A DNA stretch of 64,000 nucleotides, taken from Mycobacterium adipatum (GTDB lineage Bacteria > Actinomycetota > Actinomycetes > Mycobacteriales > Mycobacteriaceae). The notes beneath the pieces were generated by a model, which saw nothing but the letters and a program-made list of their open reading frames with translations, was not told the DNA's origin and made no database searches. A program made the position numbers and the translations under genes. Where the stretch lies: the NCBI RefSeq assembly GCF_001644575.1, contig NZ_CP015596.1, forward strand, positions 3,720,001 to 3,784,000, given 5' to 3'. Of this stretch, positions 41,619 to 54,576 are shown piece by piece. Each line of letters starts with the position of its first letter. Position 1 is the stretch's first letter.

Positions 41619-43477
41619 GTGCTGCCGCAGACCCAGAGCCACAGCGAGACCGCCCGGCAGCGGTTGCGGGAGATCCGCGACGATGTGGACGCCTTGCTGA
41701 CACGATTACCCGAGGCCGAGTCGACTTGGTCGAACTGGCTCGCGGATGTGGCGCCCCGCTATCAATCCAGCGCTCGAAACATGGTGCACTACTGGGCAAT
41801 ACGGCAGCATGATCTGCGCGATCTACAGGCCGGGCTGTCAGCGTTCGGGCTGTCGTCATTGGGTCGCAGCGAACCACACGTCGAGGCCACCCTGCACGCG
41901 GTCAGGGCGGCGATCGGCGCCATGCTCGACGACGGATGGCGTCAGCCGATCGCGGGTGGAGTGGCGATCAACCAGGGCCCGGACCTGTTGGCGCAGCGAA
42001 CACGGGAGTTGTTCGGACCCGACCCTGCCGATCGCGCGACGCGGATCATGGTCACGTTGCCGTCGGCGGCGGCGACCGATGCCCGTCTGGTGCGCGGACT
42101 GGTCGAGCAGGGTATGAATGTGGCTCGCATCAATTGCGCGCACGACGATGCCACGGCGTGGCGCGCCATGGCACGGCACGTCGCTGACGCGGCGGCGCGC
42201 ACCGGCCGACCATGCGCGATCGCCATGGACTTGGGTGGTCCCAAGTTGCGGACCGGGCCACTCGAGCCGGGACCACGCGTGGTGAAACTGAAGCCTCCCA
42301 AGAACGCCGTCGGCCAGGTCGTCGGCGCTGCAAAGGCATGGTTGACCGCAGCCGAACACCCCACCGCCCCACCGGAACGCGGCATGGTGTCACTACCGGT
42401 GGGTGAACAGTGGCTCACCCACCGCCGCGACGGGGACATCGTGCACCTGCATGACACCCGCGGCGCCAAGCGCCGGATGGTGCTCAGCGCTGTCGATGAA
42501 TCCGCAAGCGCACCTGGCGGATTCGTCGCCGCCGTCGAGCGCACCACCTACCTGGGCACCGCAACGACGCTGCACGTCGCGGATGACCAGGACGCAACGC
42601 CGCTGGGTGACATCCCCCCTGTCGAGCAGAGCTTGATCCTGCACCGCGGTGACATCCTCGAACTGACCAGGGATTGCTCGCCCGCGCCCGTCCTGGACGG
42701 CGGAACTCCGCGGATCGGCTGCACACTGCCCGAACTGTTCGACCACGCTTGCGTCGGACACACGGTGCATCTCGACGACGGCCGGATACGGGGCAGGATC
42801 GTCGGCACCGGGCCTGCGGTCCTGCGCCTGCAGATCGAGCACGCCGCCGATGGCGGATCCCGCTTGCGCGCCGGCAAGGGCGTGAACGTACCGGGTATCG
42901 AACTACCCGTCTCGGCGCTGACCGATAAGGACGTCGAGGACCTCGCGGTCGTGGTGGAGCTCGCCGATCTGGTCGAGATGTCCTTCGTGCGTCGACCGCC
43001 CGATGTCGCACGGCTCCTCGAGGAGCTGGGGCGCCTCGGCGGCCGATCACTGGCAGTGGTGCTCAAGGTGGAGACGCGCCAGGCGTTCGAGCACCTTCCG
43101 CAACTACTGCTCACCCTCATGCGGCACCCACGCGTCGGGGTGATGATCGCGCGTGGCGATCTGGCCGTCGAGTGTGGCTACGAACGCCTCGCCGAACTGC
43201 AGGAGGAAATCCTGTGGTTGTGCGAAGCAGCGCACCTGCCAGTGATCTGGGCGACCCAGGTCCTCGATCAACTCGCCAGGACCGGCAATCCGTCACGAGC
43301 CGAGATCAGCGATGCCGCGATGAGCGAACGCGCTGAATGCGTGATGCTGAACAAGGGGCCGCACGTCGAGGAGGCCGTCGGTGTCCTCGACGACATCCTC
43401 AAACGTATGGCGGACCACCATTACAAGAAGACGGCCCTGTTGCCGTCCCTGCACTCGTGGCGGCCCGAGCGCGAAAG

Positions 43478-43481
<4 letters not shown>
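41619..43481 (+). CDS. Pyruvate-kinase-like protein without the C-terminal regulatory domain
   Basis: 620 residues. After about 125 residues of helical N-terminal extension come pyruvate kinase blocks: [99 protein letters not shown] and [27 protein letters not shown]. The B domain is enlarged and the usual ~110-residue C-domain is missing; the protein ends soon after [13 protein letters not shown]. This is the divergent pyk-like family seen in some bacteria, not ordinary glycolytic PykA. The GTG start has AAGGAG at 5-6 base spacing. The 3' end overlaps convergent metK by 4 bp. Confidence 0.8.
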
Positions 43482-44677
<1,196 letters not shown>

Positions 44678-44776
44678 GTGGCATCCTCCGTTAGTTAGAT
44701 AGACAAATCTTGGTTGTGCTCATTGGCAGCCAACCGTGTCGCCGTCGTTGACGCAACAGTTACCCGCACGTGGGAT

Positions 44777-46015
44777 TCAGCTCCGCAGGAGCGCCCCGAT
44801 CGCGTCCACGATACGGCTGGCCATCAAAGTCTTCGAACCGTGCTCCAGTGCGGTCTCGGTGCCATCGGCGGACAGCATCCAGCCGTCGTTGTGGTCGACC
44901 TCGAACGCCCTGCCCTCACCGACCGCGTTGACCACCAGCATCTCGCAGCCCTTGCGCTTCAGCTTGGCCCTGGCGTGGAACAACACGTCGCCGTTGGCAT
45001 CGCCGGTCTCGGCGGCGAAACCCACGATCGCCCGCATGTTGGGCAGCTGCCCGTCGGCACGGGCTCGCACGGCACCGGCGAGCACATCGTCATTGCGCAC
45101 CAGCTCCACCGACGGGGCGTCGGCATCGTCGGCACTCTTCTTGATCTTCGCGGTGGCCACGTGCGCCGGCCGGAAGTCGGCGACGGCGGCGGCCATCACC
45201 AGGACGTTGGCCTCCGGCGCGTGCTTGGAGACCGCATCGCCGAGCTGCGCGGCCGACCCGATGTGCACGACGTTGACCGCGGCCGGGTCGACGAGTCCGG
45301 CGGTGTTCCCGGCGATCAGGGTCACTTCGGCGCCGCGCTGGGCCATCACCCGCGCGACGGCGTAGCCCTGCTTGCCCGAGCTCCGGTTACCGATGAAGCG
45401 CACCGGGTCCAGCGGCTCGCGGGTGCCGCCAGCGGTGACGAGTACCTTCACTCCGGCCATGTCGTAGGGCAGCGCGTCGCCGCGCTCCAGCAGCAGCCGG
45501 GCCAGGGTGGTGATCTCCTCGGCCTCGGGCAGCCGGCCCGGGCCGGTGTCGGCACCGGTGAGCCGACCCGATGCGGGTTCCAGCACGACCGCCCCGCGGC
45601 CGCGCAGGGTGGCCACGTTCGCCACGGTGGCCGGGTGCAACCACATCTCGGTGTGCATGGCGGGCGCGAACAGCACCGGGCAGCGGACGGTCAGCAACGT
45701 CGCGGTCAGCAGGTCATCGGCGCGCCCGGCCACGGCACGCGCCAGCAGGTCCGCGGTCGCCGGTGCCACCACGACCAGGTCGGCGTCCTGACCGATGCGC
45801 ACATGGGGCACCTGATCGACATTCTCGAACACCCCGGTGTGCACCGGGTGACCGGACAGCGCTTCGAAGGTGGCCGCGCCGACGAACTTCAGGGCGGACT
45901 CGGTGGGCAGAACCCGCACCGAGTGGCCGGCCTCGGTGAGCTGGCGGACCAGTGTGCACGCCTTGTAGGCGGCGATGCCCCCGGCGACGCCGACGACGAT
46001 CCGCTTCTGCTCCAT
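44777..46015 (-). CDS. coaBC: Bifunctional phosphopantothenoylcysteine synthetase/decarboxylase
   Basis: 412-residue CoaBC (Dfp), two successive steps of coenzyme A synthesis. The N-terminal flavoprotein decarboxylase CoaC (1-190) has VGVAGGIAAYKA, PATADLLARA and APAMHTEMW. The C-terminal synthetase CoaB has TAGGTREPLDPVRFIGN, RSSGKQGYA and KIKK. It starts 13 bp after rpoZ; the ATG giving MEQKRIVVG matches the family N-terminus. Confidence 0.96.
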   Translation of the reverse strand: MEQKRIVVGVAGGIAAYKACTLVRQLTEAGHSVRVLPTESALKFVGAATFEALSGHPVHTGVFENVDQVPHVRIGQDADLVVVAPATADLLARAVAGRADDLLTATLLTVRCPVLFAPAMHTEMWLHPATVANVATLRGRGAVVLEPASGRLTGADTGPGRLPEAEEITTLARLLLERGDALPYDMAGVKVLVTAGGTREPLDPVRFIGNRSSGKQGYAVARVMAQRGAEVTLIAGNTAGLVDPAAVNVVHIGSAAQLGDAVSKHAPEANVLVMAAAVADFRPAHVATAKIKKSADDADAPSVELVRNDDVLAGAVRARADGQLPNMRAIVGFAAETGDANGDVLFHARAKLKRKGCEMLVVNAVGEGRAFEVDHNDGWMLSADGTETALEHGSKTLMASRIVDAIGALLRS

Positions 46016-46028
46016 CAGCCGGTGGGCC

Positions 46029-46355
<327 letters not shown>

Positions 46356-46393
46356 TTAAAGAAGATGCAGTTGGTGTAAAAGAGGCGCACCGG

Positions 46394-46972
46394 CTAGCGG
46401 GCCACCAGCAAGGATACCAATTCTGCGCACGCCGACTCCAATTGACTGTTGACGACCACCACATCGAAGTCGCTTTGGGCGGCCATTTCCTCGCGCGCGG
46501 TGCTCAGCCGCCGGGCCTGGACCTCCGGACTCTCGGTGCCGCGGCCGATCAAGCGCTCCTTGAGCACCTCCCAGCTGGGCGGGGCGAGGAAGACCGTCGT
46601 CACCTCGGGCATCGCGGCCTTGACGGCGCGCGCACCGGCCAGGTCGACCTCGATCAGCACGGGCGCACCGTTCGCGACGGCCGAACGCACCGGCGCCGCC
46701 GGGGTGCCCGAGCGATGCAGACCGCCGTGGATGTCGGCCCATTCGAGGAGCTCACCCGCATCGATCAGCCGCTGGAACTCGCCGGCGGAGACGAATGTGT
46801 AGTCCACGCCGTCGACCTCACCGGGTCGCGGCGCACGTGTCGTCACGGACACGCTGAAATGCAGGTCGGGAATCCGGTCGCGGAGACACCGCACGACCGT
46901 GGACTTCCCGACGGCGGACGGGCCGGACAGGACTACCACCGCAGCCTTGTCCGGCCCACCACCAGTCTTCAC
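46394..46972 (-). CDS. gmk: Guanylate kinase
   Basis: Phosphorylates GMP to GDP. The 192 residues include [16 protein letters not shown] (P-loop), [22 protein letters not shown] (GMP binding) and [12 protein letters not shown]. It lies 16 bp after mihF and shares its transcript. Start GTG. Confidence 0.97.
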   Translation of the reverse strand: MKTGGGPDKAAVVVLSGPSAVGKSTVVRCLRDRIPDLHFSVSVTTRAPRPGEVDGVDYTFVSAGEFQRLIDAGELLEWADIHGGLHRSGTPAAPVRSAVANGAPVLIEVDLAGARAVKAAMPEVTTVFLAPPSWEVLKERLIGRGTESPEVQARRLSTAREEMAAQSDFDVVVVNSQLESACAELVSLLVAR

Positions 46973-46988
46973 TTGTCTGTACTGCGTG

Positions 46989-47312
46989 TTAGTCGGCGGT
47001 GAAGTCGAACTTCTCCAGGAGGGCCTTGCGCTGACGATCGCCGAGGCCGCGCAGGCGGCGGGTCGGGGCGATCTCCAGTTCGGTCATGATCTCCTGCGCC
47101 TTGACCTTGCCGACCTTGGGCAGAGCCTCCAGAAGTGCGGAGACCTTCATCTTGCCCAAGACCTCATCGGTCTCGGCGTCCTTCAGTACCTGCTTGAGGT
47201 TGGTGCCGCCACGCTTCAGCCGATCTTTGAGCTCGGCTCGCGCTCGACGTGCGGCAGCAGCCTTCTCCAACGCTGCCGCGCGCTGTTCGTCGGTCAACTG
47301 GGGAAGGGCCAC
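46989..47312 (-). CDS. mihF: Integration host factor mIHF
   Basis: Actinobacterial nucleoid-associated protein, unrelated to enterobacterial IHF. The 107 residues begin [18 protein letters not shown], have a basic helix ([15 protein letters not shown]) and the helix-two-turn-helix DNA-binding block [17 protein letters not shown]. Start GTG. The leader contains an inverted repeat GGCTGG-N9-CCAGCC at 47351-47371. Followed by gmk. Confidence 0.97.
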   Translation of the reverse strand: MALPQLTDEQRAAALEKAAAARRARAELKDRLKRGGTNLKQVLKDAETDEVLGKMKVSALLEALPKVGKVKAQEIMTELEIAPTRRLRGLGDRQRKALLEKFDFTAD

Positions 47313-47736
47313 GGGGTTCCTCCGTCTCTCGCCATCTGTTGTTTCATCACGGCTGGATCACGTAACCAGCCAGCGACGACGACCGTACCCACGCATCCTG
47401 ACGAAAGCTAACCCCACCCCCGGGTTACGGCGTCAAAAGTCCAGCGTGTACGGCATGCGCCCGCAATGCCCGTTTCCCCCGTCCGCGCGACGGCGCCGTC
47501 ACCTGGATTTCTGATCTCCCTGCATATCAAGGGTTTTCACCGCTCCGGCAGGTCGGCGGCGGTTTCCGGCGGCCCGTCGCGAGTTCGCTGAATCGCCGAT
47601 CCTGGCGGTCGAATGAGAAATTTTCGCTGGTCATGGCGTGTCGGGCGTGTCGTCGGTCGTACCCGGACCCCTGTCGCGAGGCGGGCCTCATCGATGGCTA
47701 GACCGCCTAGACAAAAGTTGGCTACTGCGGAGTAGG
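47313..47736. other. 424 bp intergenic region between mihF and the DUF2330 gene
   Basis: Divergent upstream region. It holds the mihF leader with a GGCTGG/CCAGCC hairpin, AT-richer patches near 47510-47540 and 47612-47625, and a 40-codon Arg-rich frame (47613-47735) whose stop falls one base before the DUF2330 ATG. In M. tuberculosis the PE15/PPE20 genes sit between pyrF and mihF; none is present here. Confidence 0.6.
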
Positions 47737-48798
47737 ATGCCGCGGATGTCGGCTGCGATCCGGGCGTTCAGTGCGGTCCTGGCGCTGCTGCTCGCCGGCT
47801 CCCTGACGAGCCTGGCCGGTCCGGCGTGGGCCTGCGGGTGCGGGGCATATATCCCCGACCGGCCCGGCGCCGGTGTCGTCGACGAGCGCGCGCTGATCGC
47901 CTGGGACGGGCGCACCGAGGACATCGTGATGTCCTTCGGCGTACGCGGCAGTTCGGAGCGCGCGGCCTGGGTCATGCCGGTGCCCTCGGCGGCGCGGGTC
48001 ACGCTCGGCGAGAACGCGGTGTTCGACGATCTCGCTGCAGTGACCGCACCGCGGGTCGAATACCACGACAGCTGGTGGCCGACGTTCAGTTGGCTGACCC
48101 AGGGCGGTGCTGCCCTCGACGGTGTGGGCGCCCGCCCACCCGGCGGGGTCGCCGTACTGGCCACCCAGCGCATCGGCCCGTTCGACGTGACGCGGCTGGC
48201 CGGTGACGACCCGGCGGCGCTGGCCGGCTGGCTCGGCGCGAACGGCTTCCCGCAGCCCCCGGGGCTCAACGACAACCTCGCGCCCTACCTGCAGCGGGGC
48301 TGGGAGATCGTCGCCATCCAACTCGCCCCGGACGGCACCGGAGCGTTGACCGGTGCCCTGCAGCCGCTGCGGCTGTCCTTCGCTTCCGAGCGCGTGGTCT
48401 ACCCGATGCGGTTGTCCCGGGCGGCAAGCGCACCGCAGTCGGTGCACCTGGCGGTGCTCGCCGAGCACCGGATGGATCCGAGCACGGTGCCGGTGCCCGG
48501 CGCCACGCCAATCCTGCGCTACGCCGGACACCTGGACGAGGGCACGGCGCCCGCCACGCTGGCGCCCTACCTGGCCGCCGGCACCTTCCTGACGAGTTGG
48601 ACCGACTACATCGGCGAACCGGCCCAGATCGAGAACGACTACGTCTTCACCCGGGCCGCCGCCGACACGCCCCATCAGCAGGTCATCCGGCGCACCCGCG
48701 AGCGCGGCGACATCACCGGCGCGCTGCTGCTCGCCGCGGCCATCGCCGCCGCGGCGGCGGCGGTGCTGGCGCTGCGGCGGGGCCGTCAGGCCAGATAG
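47737..48798 (+). CDS. DUF2330 domain exported protein
   Basis: 353 residues. A signal peptide ([25 protein letters not shown]) is followed by CGCG, where a Cys directly after the cleavage region recalls but does not match a lipobox. The body follows DUF2330 proteins: [46 protein letters not shown]-terminal membrane helix ([19 protein letters not shown]) and basic tail RRGRQAR follow. Function unknown. A second in-frame ATG lies three codons on. Its last 13 bp overlap the convergent pyrF. Confidence 0.85.
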   Translation: MPRMSAAIRAFSAVLALLLAGSLTSLAGPAWACGCGAYIPDRPGAGVVDERALIAWDGRTEDIVMSFGVRGSSERAAWVMPVPSAARVTLGENAVFDDLAAVTAPRVEYHDSWWPTFSWLTQGGAALDGVGARPPGGVAVLATQRIGPFDVTRLAGDDPAALAGWLGANGFPQPPGLNDNLAPYLQRGWEIVAIQLAPDGTGALTGALQPLRLSFASERVVYPMRLSRAASAPQSVHLAVLAEHRMDPSTVPVPGATPILRYAGHLDEGTAPATLAPYLAAGTFLTSWTDYIGEPAQIENDYVFTRAAADTPHQQVIRRTRERGDITGALLLAAAIAAAAAAVLALRRGRQAR

Positions 48799-49586
48799 GC
48801 GACCTGGGCGGCCACCGTGGCCGCGGCGGCGCGCAGTGCACCGACGTCGGGCCCGGCCCGCAGGATCTCGCGGGACACCGCGGGCAGCACCCGGGGCCCC
48901 AACCGCCCGAGGTCCTCGGCACGCCCGCCCTGGGCCCCCACCCCGGGTGCCAGCACGGGTCCGTCCAATGCGCTCAGGTCCGGTGGCTCCGACAGCGTCG
49001 CCCCGATCACCACCCCGACCGAACCCGTTGCCGTGGCACGATTCTCGGCACCGACCGCATCGACGACGGCCTGTGCGACGGTCCGCCCCGCCACGGTGGC
49101 GCGCTGCACGCTCGCGCCCTCCGGGTTCGATGTCGCGGCCAGCACGAACACCCCGCGACCGTGCGCCGCGGCGACATCGAGCAGCGGGCGCAAGGATTCG
49201 AAGCCCAGATACGGCGACGCGGTGACCGCATCGGCCGCCAGTGCCGACTCCCCCGCCCAGGCCTGGGCGTAGGCGGCCATGGTGGAGCCGATATCGCCGC
49301 GTTTGGCATCGGCGAGCACCAGCACGCCGGCCTCCCGCAGCCCGGCGATCGTCTGCTCGAGGACGGCGAAACCGGCGGAGCCATAGGCCTCGAAGAAGGC
49401 CACCTGCGGCTTGACGATCGCGAAATCGGCGAAGGCCTGCACGCAGATTTCGCTGAACGCGCTCAGACCCGAGACATCGACCGGCAGGCCCCACGACGCC
49501 AACAGTTCGGGGTGCGGGTCGATACCGGGACACAACGGTCCCCTGGTGGCGACGGCGTCGGCCAGGCGCTCCCCGAAGCTCGTCAC
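48786..49586 (-). CDS. pyrF: Orotidine 5'-phosphate decarboxylase
   Basis: Last step of UMP synthesis. The 266 residues fit the mycobacterial/myxobacterial PyrF type: [43 protein letters not shown] with the catalytic Lys/Asp, and [11 protein letters not shown]. Start GTG overlapping the carB stop (GTGA); last gene of the pyr operon. Confidence 0.96.
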   Translation of the reverse strand: MTSFGERLADAVATRGPLCPGIDPHPELLASWGLPVDVSGLSAFSEICVQAFADFAIVKPQVAFFEAYGSAGFAVLEQTIAGLREAGVLVLADAKRGDIGSTMAAYAQAWAGESALAADAVTASPYLGFESLRPLLDVAAAHGRGVFVLAATSNPEGASVQRATVAGRTVAQAVVDAVGAENRATATGSVGVVIGATLSEPPDLSALDGPVLAPGVGAQGGRAEDLGRLGPRVLPAVSREILRAGPDVGALRAAAATVAAQVAYLA

Positions 49587-52500
49587 GGCCGGCCGTTGCC
49601 CAACTGGCTGTGCAACTCCTGCAGCGACCGCACGCCGATGTCGCCGCGGATGCCGGCTTCGATGCCCTGCACCGCGGCCGAGGCGCCCTGCACCGTGGTC
49701 ACACACGGGATGTTCACCGAGACCGCGGCCGACCGGATCTCGTAGCCGTCGATGCGGGGCCCGGAGTTGCCGTACGGGGTGTTGATCACCATGTTGACCT
49801 CACCGGCGCGGATGGCGTCCACCGCGGACACCGCCGGCTTACCCTCGCCGGGCTCCTCGAAGTTCTTGCGTACGACCTCACAGGGAATCCCGTTGCGGCG
49901 CAGCATCTCCGCGGTGCCCTCGGTGGCCAGCACCCGGAATCCGAGATCGGCCAGCCGCTTGACCGGGAACACCAGGGAGCGCTTGTCCCGGTTGGCCACC
50001 GAGACGAACACCGTGCCCGAGGCCGGCAGCGATCCGTAGGCCGCGGTCTGGCTCTTGGCGAACGCGGTACCGAAGTCGCGGTCGATGCCCATCACCTCGC
50101 CGGTGGACTTCATCTCCGGGCCGAGCAGCGAATCCACCTGTGAGCCATCGGCCTTGCGGAACCGGTGGAAGGGCAGCACGGCCTCTTTCACCGCGATCGG
50201 CGCATCCGGGGAAACCGTCGCACCGTCACCTTGGGCGGCGAGGATGCCCTCCGCGCGCAGCTGGGCGATGCTGGCACCCAGCATCACCCGCGCGCATGCC
50301 TTGGCCAGCGGCACCGCGGTGGCCTTGGAGACGAACGGCACCGTGCGGCTGGCCCGCGGGTTGGCCTCCAGCACGTAGAGCACATCGTCCTTGAGCGCGT
50401 ACTGCACGTTGAGCAGCCCGACCACGCCGATCCCGTGCGCCAGCGCCTCGGTGGCCGCGCGGACCTTGTCGATATCGGTGCGCCCCAACGTGACCGGCGG
50501 CAGCGCGCATGCCGAGTCGCCGGAGTGGATGCCGGCCTCCTCGATGTGTTCCATCACGCCGCCGATGTAGACCTCGGCGCCGTCGCAGAGCGCGTCGACG
50601 TCGATCTCGATGGCGTCCTCCAGGAACCGGTCCACCAGCACCGGATGCTCCGGGGACAACTCGGTGGCCCGCTGGATGTAGCCCTGCAGTGTCTCCTCGT
50701 CATAGACGATCTCCATGCCCCGCCCGCCGAGCACATAGGACGGGCGCACCAGCACCGGGTAACCGATATCGGCGGCGATCCGGCGCGCCTGATCGAAGCT
50801 GGTGGCGGTGCCGAAGCGGGGGGCGGGCAGGCCGGCGCGGCGCAGCACCTCACCGAACTCGCCACGGTCCTCGGCCAGATCGATGGCCTCGGGTTTGGTG
50901 CCCACGATCGGCACCCCGGCGCGCTCCAGCCGTGCGGCCAGCCCCAGCGGGGTCTGCCCGCCCAGCTGCACGATGACGCCGACGACACCGGGTCCGCCTG
51001 CACCGGAGGCCTGTTCGGCCTGGTAAACCTCCAGCACATCCTCGAACGTCAGTGGTTCGAAGTACAGCCGGTCGGCGGTGTCGTAGTCGGTGGACACCGT
51101 CTCGGGATTGCAGTTGACCATGATGGTCTCGAAACCGGCCTGGCTCAGCGTCGTGGCGGCATGCACGCAGCTGTAGTCGAATTCGATACCCTGCCCGATG
51201 CGGTTGGGCCCGGACCCCAGGATGAGCACCTTGGGCCGCTGCGTCTGCGGGGCCACCTCGGTCTCGGCCGCCGGGTCCAGCTCGTAGCTGCTGTAGTGGT
51301 ACGGCGTGCGGGCCTCGAACTCGGCGGCGCAGGTATCCACGGTCTTGTACACCGGATGGATGCCGAGGCGCTCCCGTAGTGCCCGCACCCCGGCCTCGCC
51401 GGCGAGTTCGGGCCGCAGCGCCGCGATCTGACCGTCGGACAGCCCGCTGTGCTTGGCATGGCGCAGCAGCGTCTCGTCCAGCACGGGAGCGTCGACCAGC
51501 TCACCGCGCAGCGCCACCAGGGTGGCGATCTGGTCGACGAACCAGGGATCCACCCCGGAGGCCTCGGCGACCTGCTCGACCGAACCGCCGAGGCGCAGGG
51601 CCTGCTCGATGTCATAGATCCGGCCGTCGGTGGCGGTGCGCAGATCGGTCAGCAGTTCCTCGAGGGTGGCGTCGCGGTCGGGCTTGGTCCAGAACCCGGC
51701 ACGCGTGGTCTCCAGCGAACGCATCACCTTCCCGAGGGCTTCGATGAAGTTGCGGCCCAACGACATCGCCTCGCCGACCGATTTCATCGTGGTGGTCAGG
51801 GTGGGATCGGCGCCGGGGAACTTCTCGAAGGCGAACCGGGGTGCCTTGACCACGACGTAGTCCAGGGTCGGCTCGAAACAGGCCGGGGTCTCCTTGGTGA
51901 TGTCGTTGACGATCTCGTCCAGGGTGTAACCGATGGCCAGCTTGGCCGCGATCTTCGCGATCGGGAAGCCGGTCGCCTTGGAGGCCAGCGCCGAGGAACG
52001 CGAGACCCGCGGGTTCATCTCGATGACGATGAGACGCCCGTCCTTCGGGTTGATGGCGAACTGGATGTTGCAGCCACCGGTGTCCACCCCGACCTCGCGC
52101 AGGATGGCGATCCCCAGGTCGCGCATGGTCTGGTACTCACGGTCGGTCAGCGTCATCGCCGGGGCCACGGTGACCGAGTCGCCGGTGTGCACGCCCATCG
52201 GATCGAAGTTCTCGATCGAGCAGACCACCACCACGTTGTCGTGGTGATCGCGCATCAGCTCGAGCTCGAATTCCTTCCAGCCGTAGATGGATTCCTCGAT
52301 GAGCACGTTCGCGGTGGGCGATGCGGACAGACCGTCCCCGGCCATCCGCTCGACGTCCTCGGCCGAATACGCCATACCCGAGCCCAGGCCGCCCATGGTG
52401 AACGACGGTCGCACCACCACCGGCAGCCCGAGATCGGCGACGGTGTCGCGAACCTCGTCCATGGTGAAGCAGACCCGCGAGCGCGCCGACTCACCACCGA

Positions 52501-52930
52501 CCTTGGCGACGATGTCCTTGAACTTCTGCCGGTCCTCGCCGCGCTGGATGGCGTCGAAATCGGCGCCGATCATCTCGACGCCGTACTTGGCCAGGATGCC
52601 CTGGTCGTGCAGCGCGACGGCGGTGTTGAGCGCGGTCTGCCCGCCGAGGGTGGCCAGCACCGCGTCGATCTTGTTACCGCGCTCGGCCTGCTGGGCGAAG
52701 ATCTTCTCCACGAATGCCGCGGTGATGGGTTCGACATAGGTGTGGTCCGCGTACTCCGGGTCGGTCATGATGGTCGCCGGATTGGAGTTGATCAGACTGA
52801 CCTGCAGGCCTTCGGCCCGCAACACGCGGCAGGCCTGGGTGCCCGAGTAGTCGAACTCGCAGGCCTGCCCGATGACGATCGGGCCGGACCCGATCACCAG
52901 GACATGGTTGATATCGCTGCGACGTGGCAT
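49583..52930 (-). CDS. carB: Carbamoyl-phosphate synthase large chain
   Basis: 1,115 residues, two ATP-grasp halves. The first begins [30 protein letters not shown] and has [14 protein letters not shown]; the second has [19 protein letters not shown] and [17 protein letters not shown]. The C-terminal MGS-like allosteric domain carries [11 protein letters not shown] and [20 protein letters not shown]. It starts directly at the carA stop. Supplies carbamoyl phosphate for both arginine and pyrimidines. Confidence 0.98.
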   Translation of the reverse strand: MPRRSDINHVLVIGSGPIVIGQACEFDYSGTQACRVLRAEGLQVSLINSNPATIMTDPEYADHTYVEPITAAFVEKIFAQQAERGNKIDAVLATLGGQTALNTAVALHDQGILAKYGVEMIGADFDAIQRGEDRQKFKDIVAKVGGESARSRVCFTMDEVRDTVADLGLPVVVRPSFTMGGLGSGMAYSAEDVERMAGDGLSASPTANVLIEESIYGWKEFELELMRDHHDNVVVVCSIENFDPMGVHTGDSVTVAPAMTLTDREYQTMRDLGIAILREVGVDTGGCNIQFAINPKDGRLIVIEMNPRVSRSSALASKATGFPIAKIAAKLAIGYTLDEIVNDITKETPACFEPTLDYVVVKAPRFAFEKFPGADPTLTTTMKSVGEAMSLGRNFIEALGKVMRSLETTRAGFWTKPDRDATLEELLTDLRTATDGRIYDIEQALRLGGSVEQVAEASGVDPWFVDQIATLVALRGELVDAPVLDETLLRHAKHSGLSDGQIAALRPELAGEAGVRALRERLGIHPVYKTVDTCAAEFEARTPYHYSSYELDPAAETEVAPQTQRPKVLILGSGPNRIGQGIEFDYSCVHAATTLSQAGFETIMVNCNPETVSTDYDTADRLYFEPLTFEDVLEVYQAEQASGAGGPGVVGVIVQLGGQTPLGLAARLERAGVPIVGTKPEAIDLAEDRGEFGEVLRRAGLPAPRFGTATSFDQARRIAADIGYPVLVRPSYVLGGRGMEIVYDEETLQGYIQRATELSPEHPVLVDRFLEDAIEIDVDALCDGAEVYIGGVMEHIEEAGIHSGDSACALPPVTLGRTDIDKVRAATEALAHGIGVVGLLNVQYALKDDVLYVLEANPRASRTVPFVSKATAVPLAKACARVMLGASIAQLRAEGILAAQGDGATVSPDAPIAVKEAVLPFHRFRKADGSQVDSLLGPEMKSTGEVMGIDRDFGTAFAKSQTAAYGSLPASGTVFVSVANRDKRSLVFPVKRLADLGFRVLATEGTAEMLRRNGIPCEVVRKNFEEPGEGKPAVSAVDAIRAGEVNMVINTPYGNSGPRIDGYEIRSAAVSVNIPCVTTVQGASAAVQGIEAGIRGDIGVRSLQELHSQLGNGRP

Positions 52931-54061
52931 TTACTTGCCCTCCCCGGACAGAACGTCGATGAACTGGTCGAACAGGTACTCGGCGTCCCGTGGACCGGCC
53001 GCGGCCTCGGGGTGGTACTGCACCGAGAAGGCACGTCCGTCAACGAGTTTGATGCCTTCCACAACCCCGTCGTTGGCGCAGGTGTGGCTCACGATGCCCC
53101 GCCCGAAGGGGGTGTCGAATTCCTCGCCGGCCTCACCGGCCAGTGCGAACCCGTGGTTCTGCGCGGTGATCGCGACGCGGCCGGTGAGGTGATCCATCAC
53201 CGGGATGTTGATGCCGCGGTGCCCGAAGGTCATCTTGTAGGTGGCCATCCCGAGCGCGCGACCCAGGATCTGATTGCCGAAGCAGATGCCGAACAACGGG
53301 ATACCCGAGCCGAGCACCGCCCGGGTGACCTCCACGATGTGATCGGCGGTCGCCGGGTCACCGGGCCCGTTGGACAGGAAGACCCCGTCCGGCTTCAGCT
53401 CGGCGATCTCGTCGAAGGTGGTACCCGAGGGCAGCACATGGCTGCGCACTCCGCGGCGCGCGAAGTTGCGCGGCGTGTTGGTCTTGATGCCGAGGTCGAT
53501 GGCGGCGACCGTGAAGCGGTGCTGTCCTTGCGCTTCCACGATGTAGCGGGTCTGCGTGCTGACCTCGCCGGCGAGATCCGCGCCCAGCATGGAGGGTTGG
53601 CTGCGCACCCGGTCCACGAGCGTGTCGGTGTCGGCCAGGGCATCACCGGAGAACACGCCCGCCTTCATCGAACCGGCGGTCCGCAGGTGACGCACCACGG
53701 CCCGGGTGTCGATGCCTGCGATGCCGACGACGCCCTGGCGTTCCAGTTCCTCGTCGAGGGTGCCGGTGGCGCGCCAGTTCGACGCACGCGGTGAGGGGTC
53801 ACGCACGGCGTAGCCCGCCACCCAGATCCTGTCGGCACGGCTCTCGCCGTCCTCGCCGTTCCAGCCGGTGTTGCCGATCTGCGGGGCGGTGGCGACCACG
53901 ATCTGGCGGTGATAGCTCGGGTCGGTCAGCGTCTCCTGGTAGCCGGACATCCCGGTGGAGAACACCGCCTCGCCCAGTGTCTGACCGACCGCGCCGAATG
54001 CCGTGCCGGTGAAGACCCGGCCATCCTCCAGCACCAACAGGGCGCGTCCTCGTGAGCTCAC
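52931..54061 (-). CDS. carA: Carbamoyl-phosphate synthase small chain
   Basis: Glutaminase subunit, 376 residues. [17 protein letters not shown] at the N-terminus, and the class-I amidotransferase domain with [14 protein letters not shown] (nucleophile Cys; the common sequence is GICLGHQ) and [11 protein letters not shown] (His-Glu). Start GTG overlapping the upstream membrane protein stop (GTGA). Confidence 0.97.
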   Translation of the reverse strand: MSSRGRALLVLEDGRVFTGTAFGAVGQTLGEAVFSTGMSGYQETLTDPSYHRQIVVATAPQIGNTGWNGEDGESRADRIWVAGYAVRDPSPRASNWRATGTLDEELERQGVVGIAGIDTRAVVRHLRTAGSMKAGVFSGDALADTDTLVDRVRSQPSMLGADLAGEVSTQTRYIVEAQGQHRFTVAAIDLGIKTNTPRNFARRGVRSHVLPSGTTFDEIAELKPDGVFLSNGPGDPATADHIVEVTRAVLGSGIPLFGICFGNQILGRALGMATYKMTFGHRGINIPVMDHLTGRVAITAQNHGFALAGEAGEEFDTPFGRGIVSHTCANDGVVEGIKLVDGRAFSVQYHPEAAAGPRDAEYLFDQFIDVLSGEGK

Positions 54062-54576
54062 ACGTCCTCCTCATTGCCTGATGTACTGACGACCCATTTG
54101 CCGATTTCACCGCGGTCGTCGGCGCGGAAGCCGGTGTCGATCTCGGTACCCGACGCCAGCCGCCAACGGATCGCCACGATGCCGTCGTGGGTGAGCGCCT
54201 TACCGGCGATCGCCCGCTCACTACGCACCGCCACGATGGACTCGTCCGGAATCCAGATCGGCCCGATTCCGCTGCGCTGCAGCATCATCCCCTCGGGATA
54301 CCGGGTGAGCACGGCCTTGGCACGGAAGCCCAGCGCCGCCGCGGCCACCTTGTCGTTCCAGTGCGGTGCGATGGTGCTGCCGACGTAGAGCCCCTTGGTG
54401 GGTCCGGTCAGCACCGGACCGACCGAATCCGGCAGGGCGGGCAGATTGCCGATGAGCTCGGCCTGCCGGGCCACCCGGTTGCGCCAGCCGGTTGCCAGCC
54501 TGCGGATGAAGAACCCGATCAGCAGGGCGATCACCGCGGCCATCACCAGCGATCCGATCAATGTCTGGTCGTTCAT
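54058..54576 (-). CDS. Membrane protein of the pyr operon (Rv1382-like)
   Basis: 172 residues. One N-terminal membrane helix (about 7-24, [20 protein letters not shown]) and a soluble beta-rich domain ([54 protein letters not shown]). It overlaps both neighbours (pyrC stop and carA start), a position conserved in mycobacteria (Rv1382 between pyrC and carA). Function unknown; a regulatory or scaffolding role for pyrimidine enzymes is only a guess. Confidence 0.88.
   Translation of the reverse strand: MNDQTLIGSLVMAAVIALLIGFFIRRLATGWRNRVARQAELIGNLPALPDSVGPVLTGPTKGLYVGSTIAPHWNDKVAAAALGFRAKAVLTRYPEGMMLQRSGIGPIWIPDESIVAVRSERAIAGKALTHDGIVAIRWRLASGTEIDTGFRADDRGEIGKWVVSTSGNEEDV

Noticed and set aside
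44678..44776. SAM riboswitch upstream of metK
   Set aside because: The gap is only 99 bp and shows no SAM-I or SAM-IV core; only one short palindrome.
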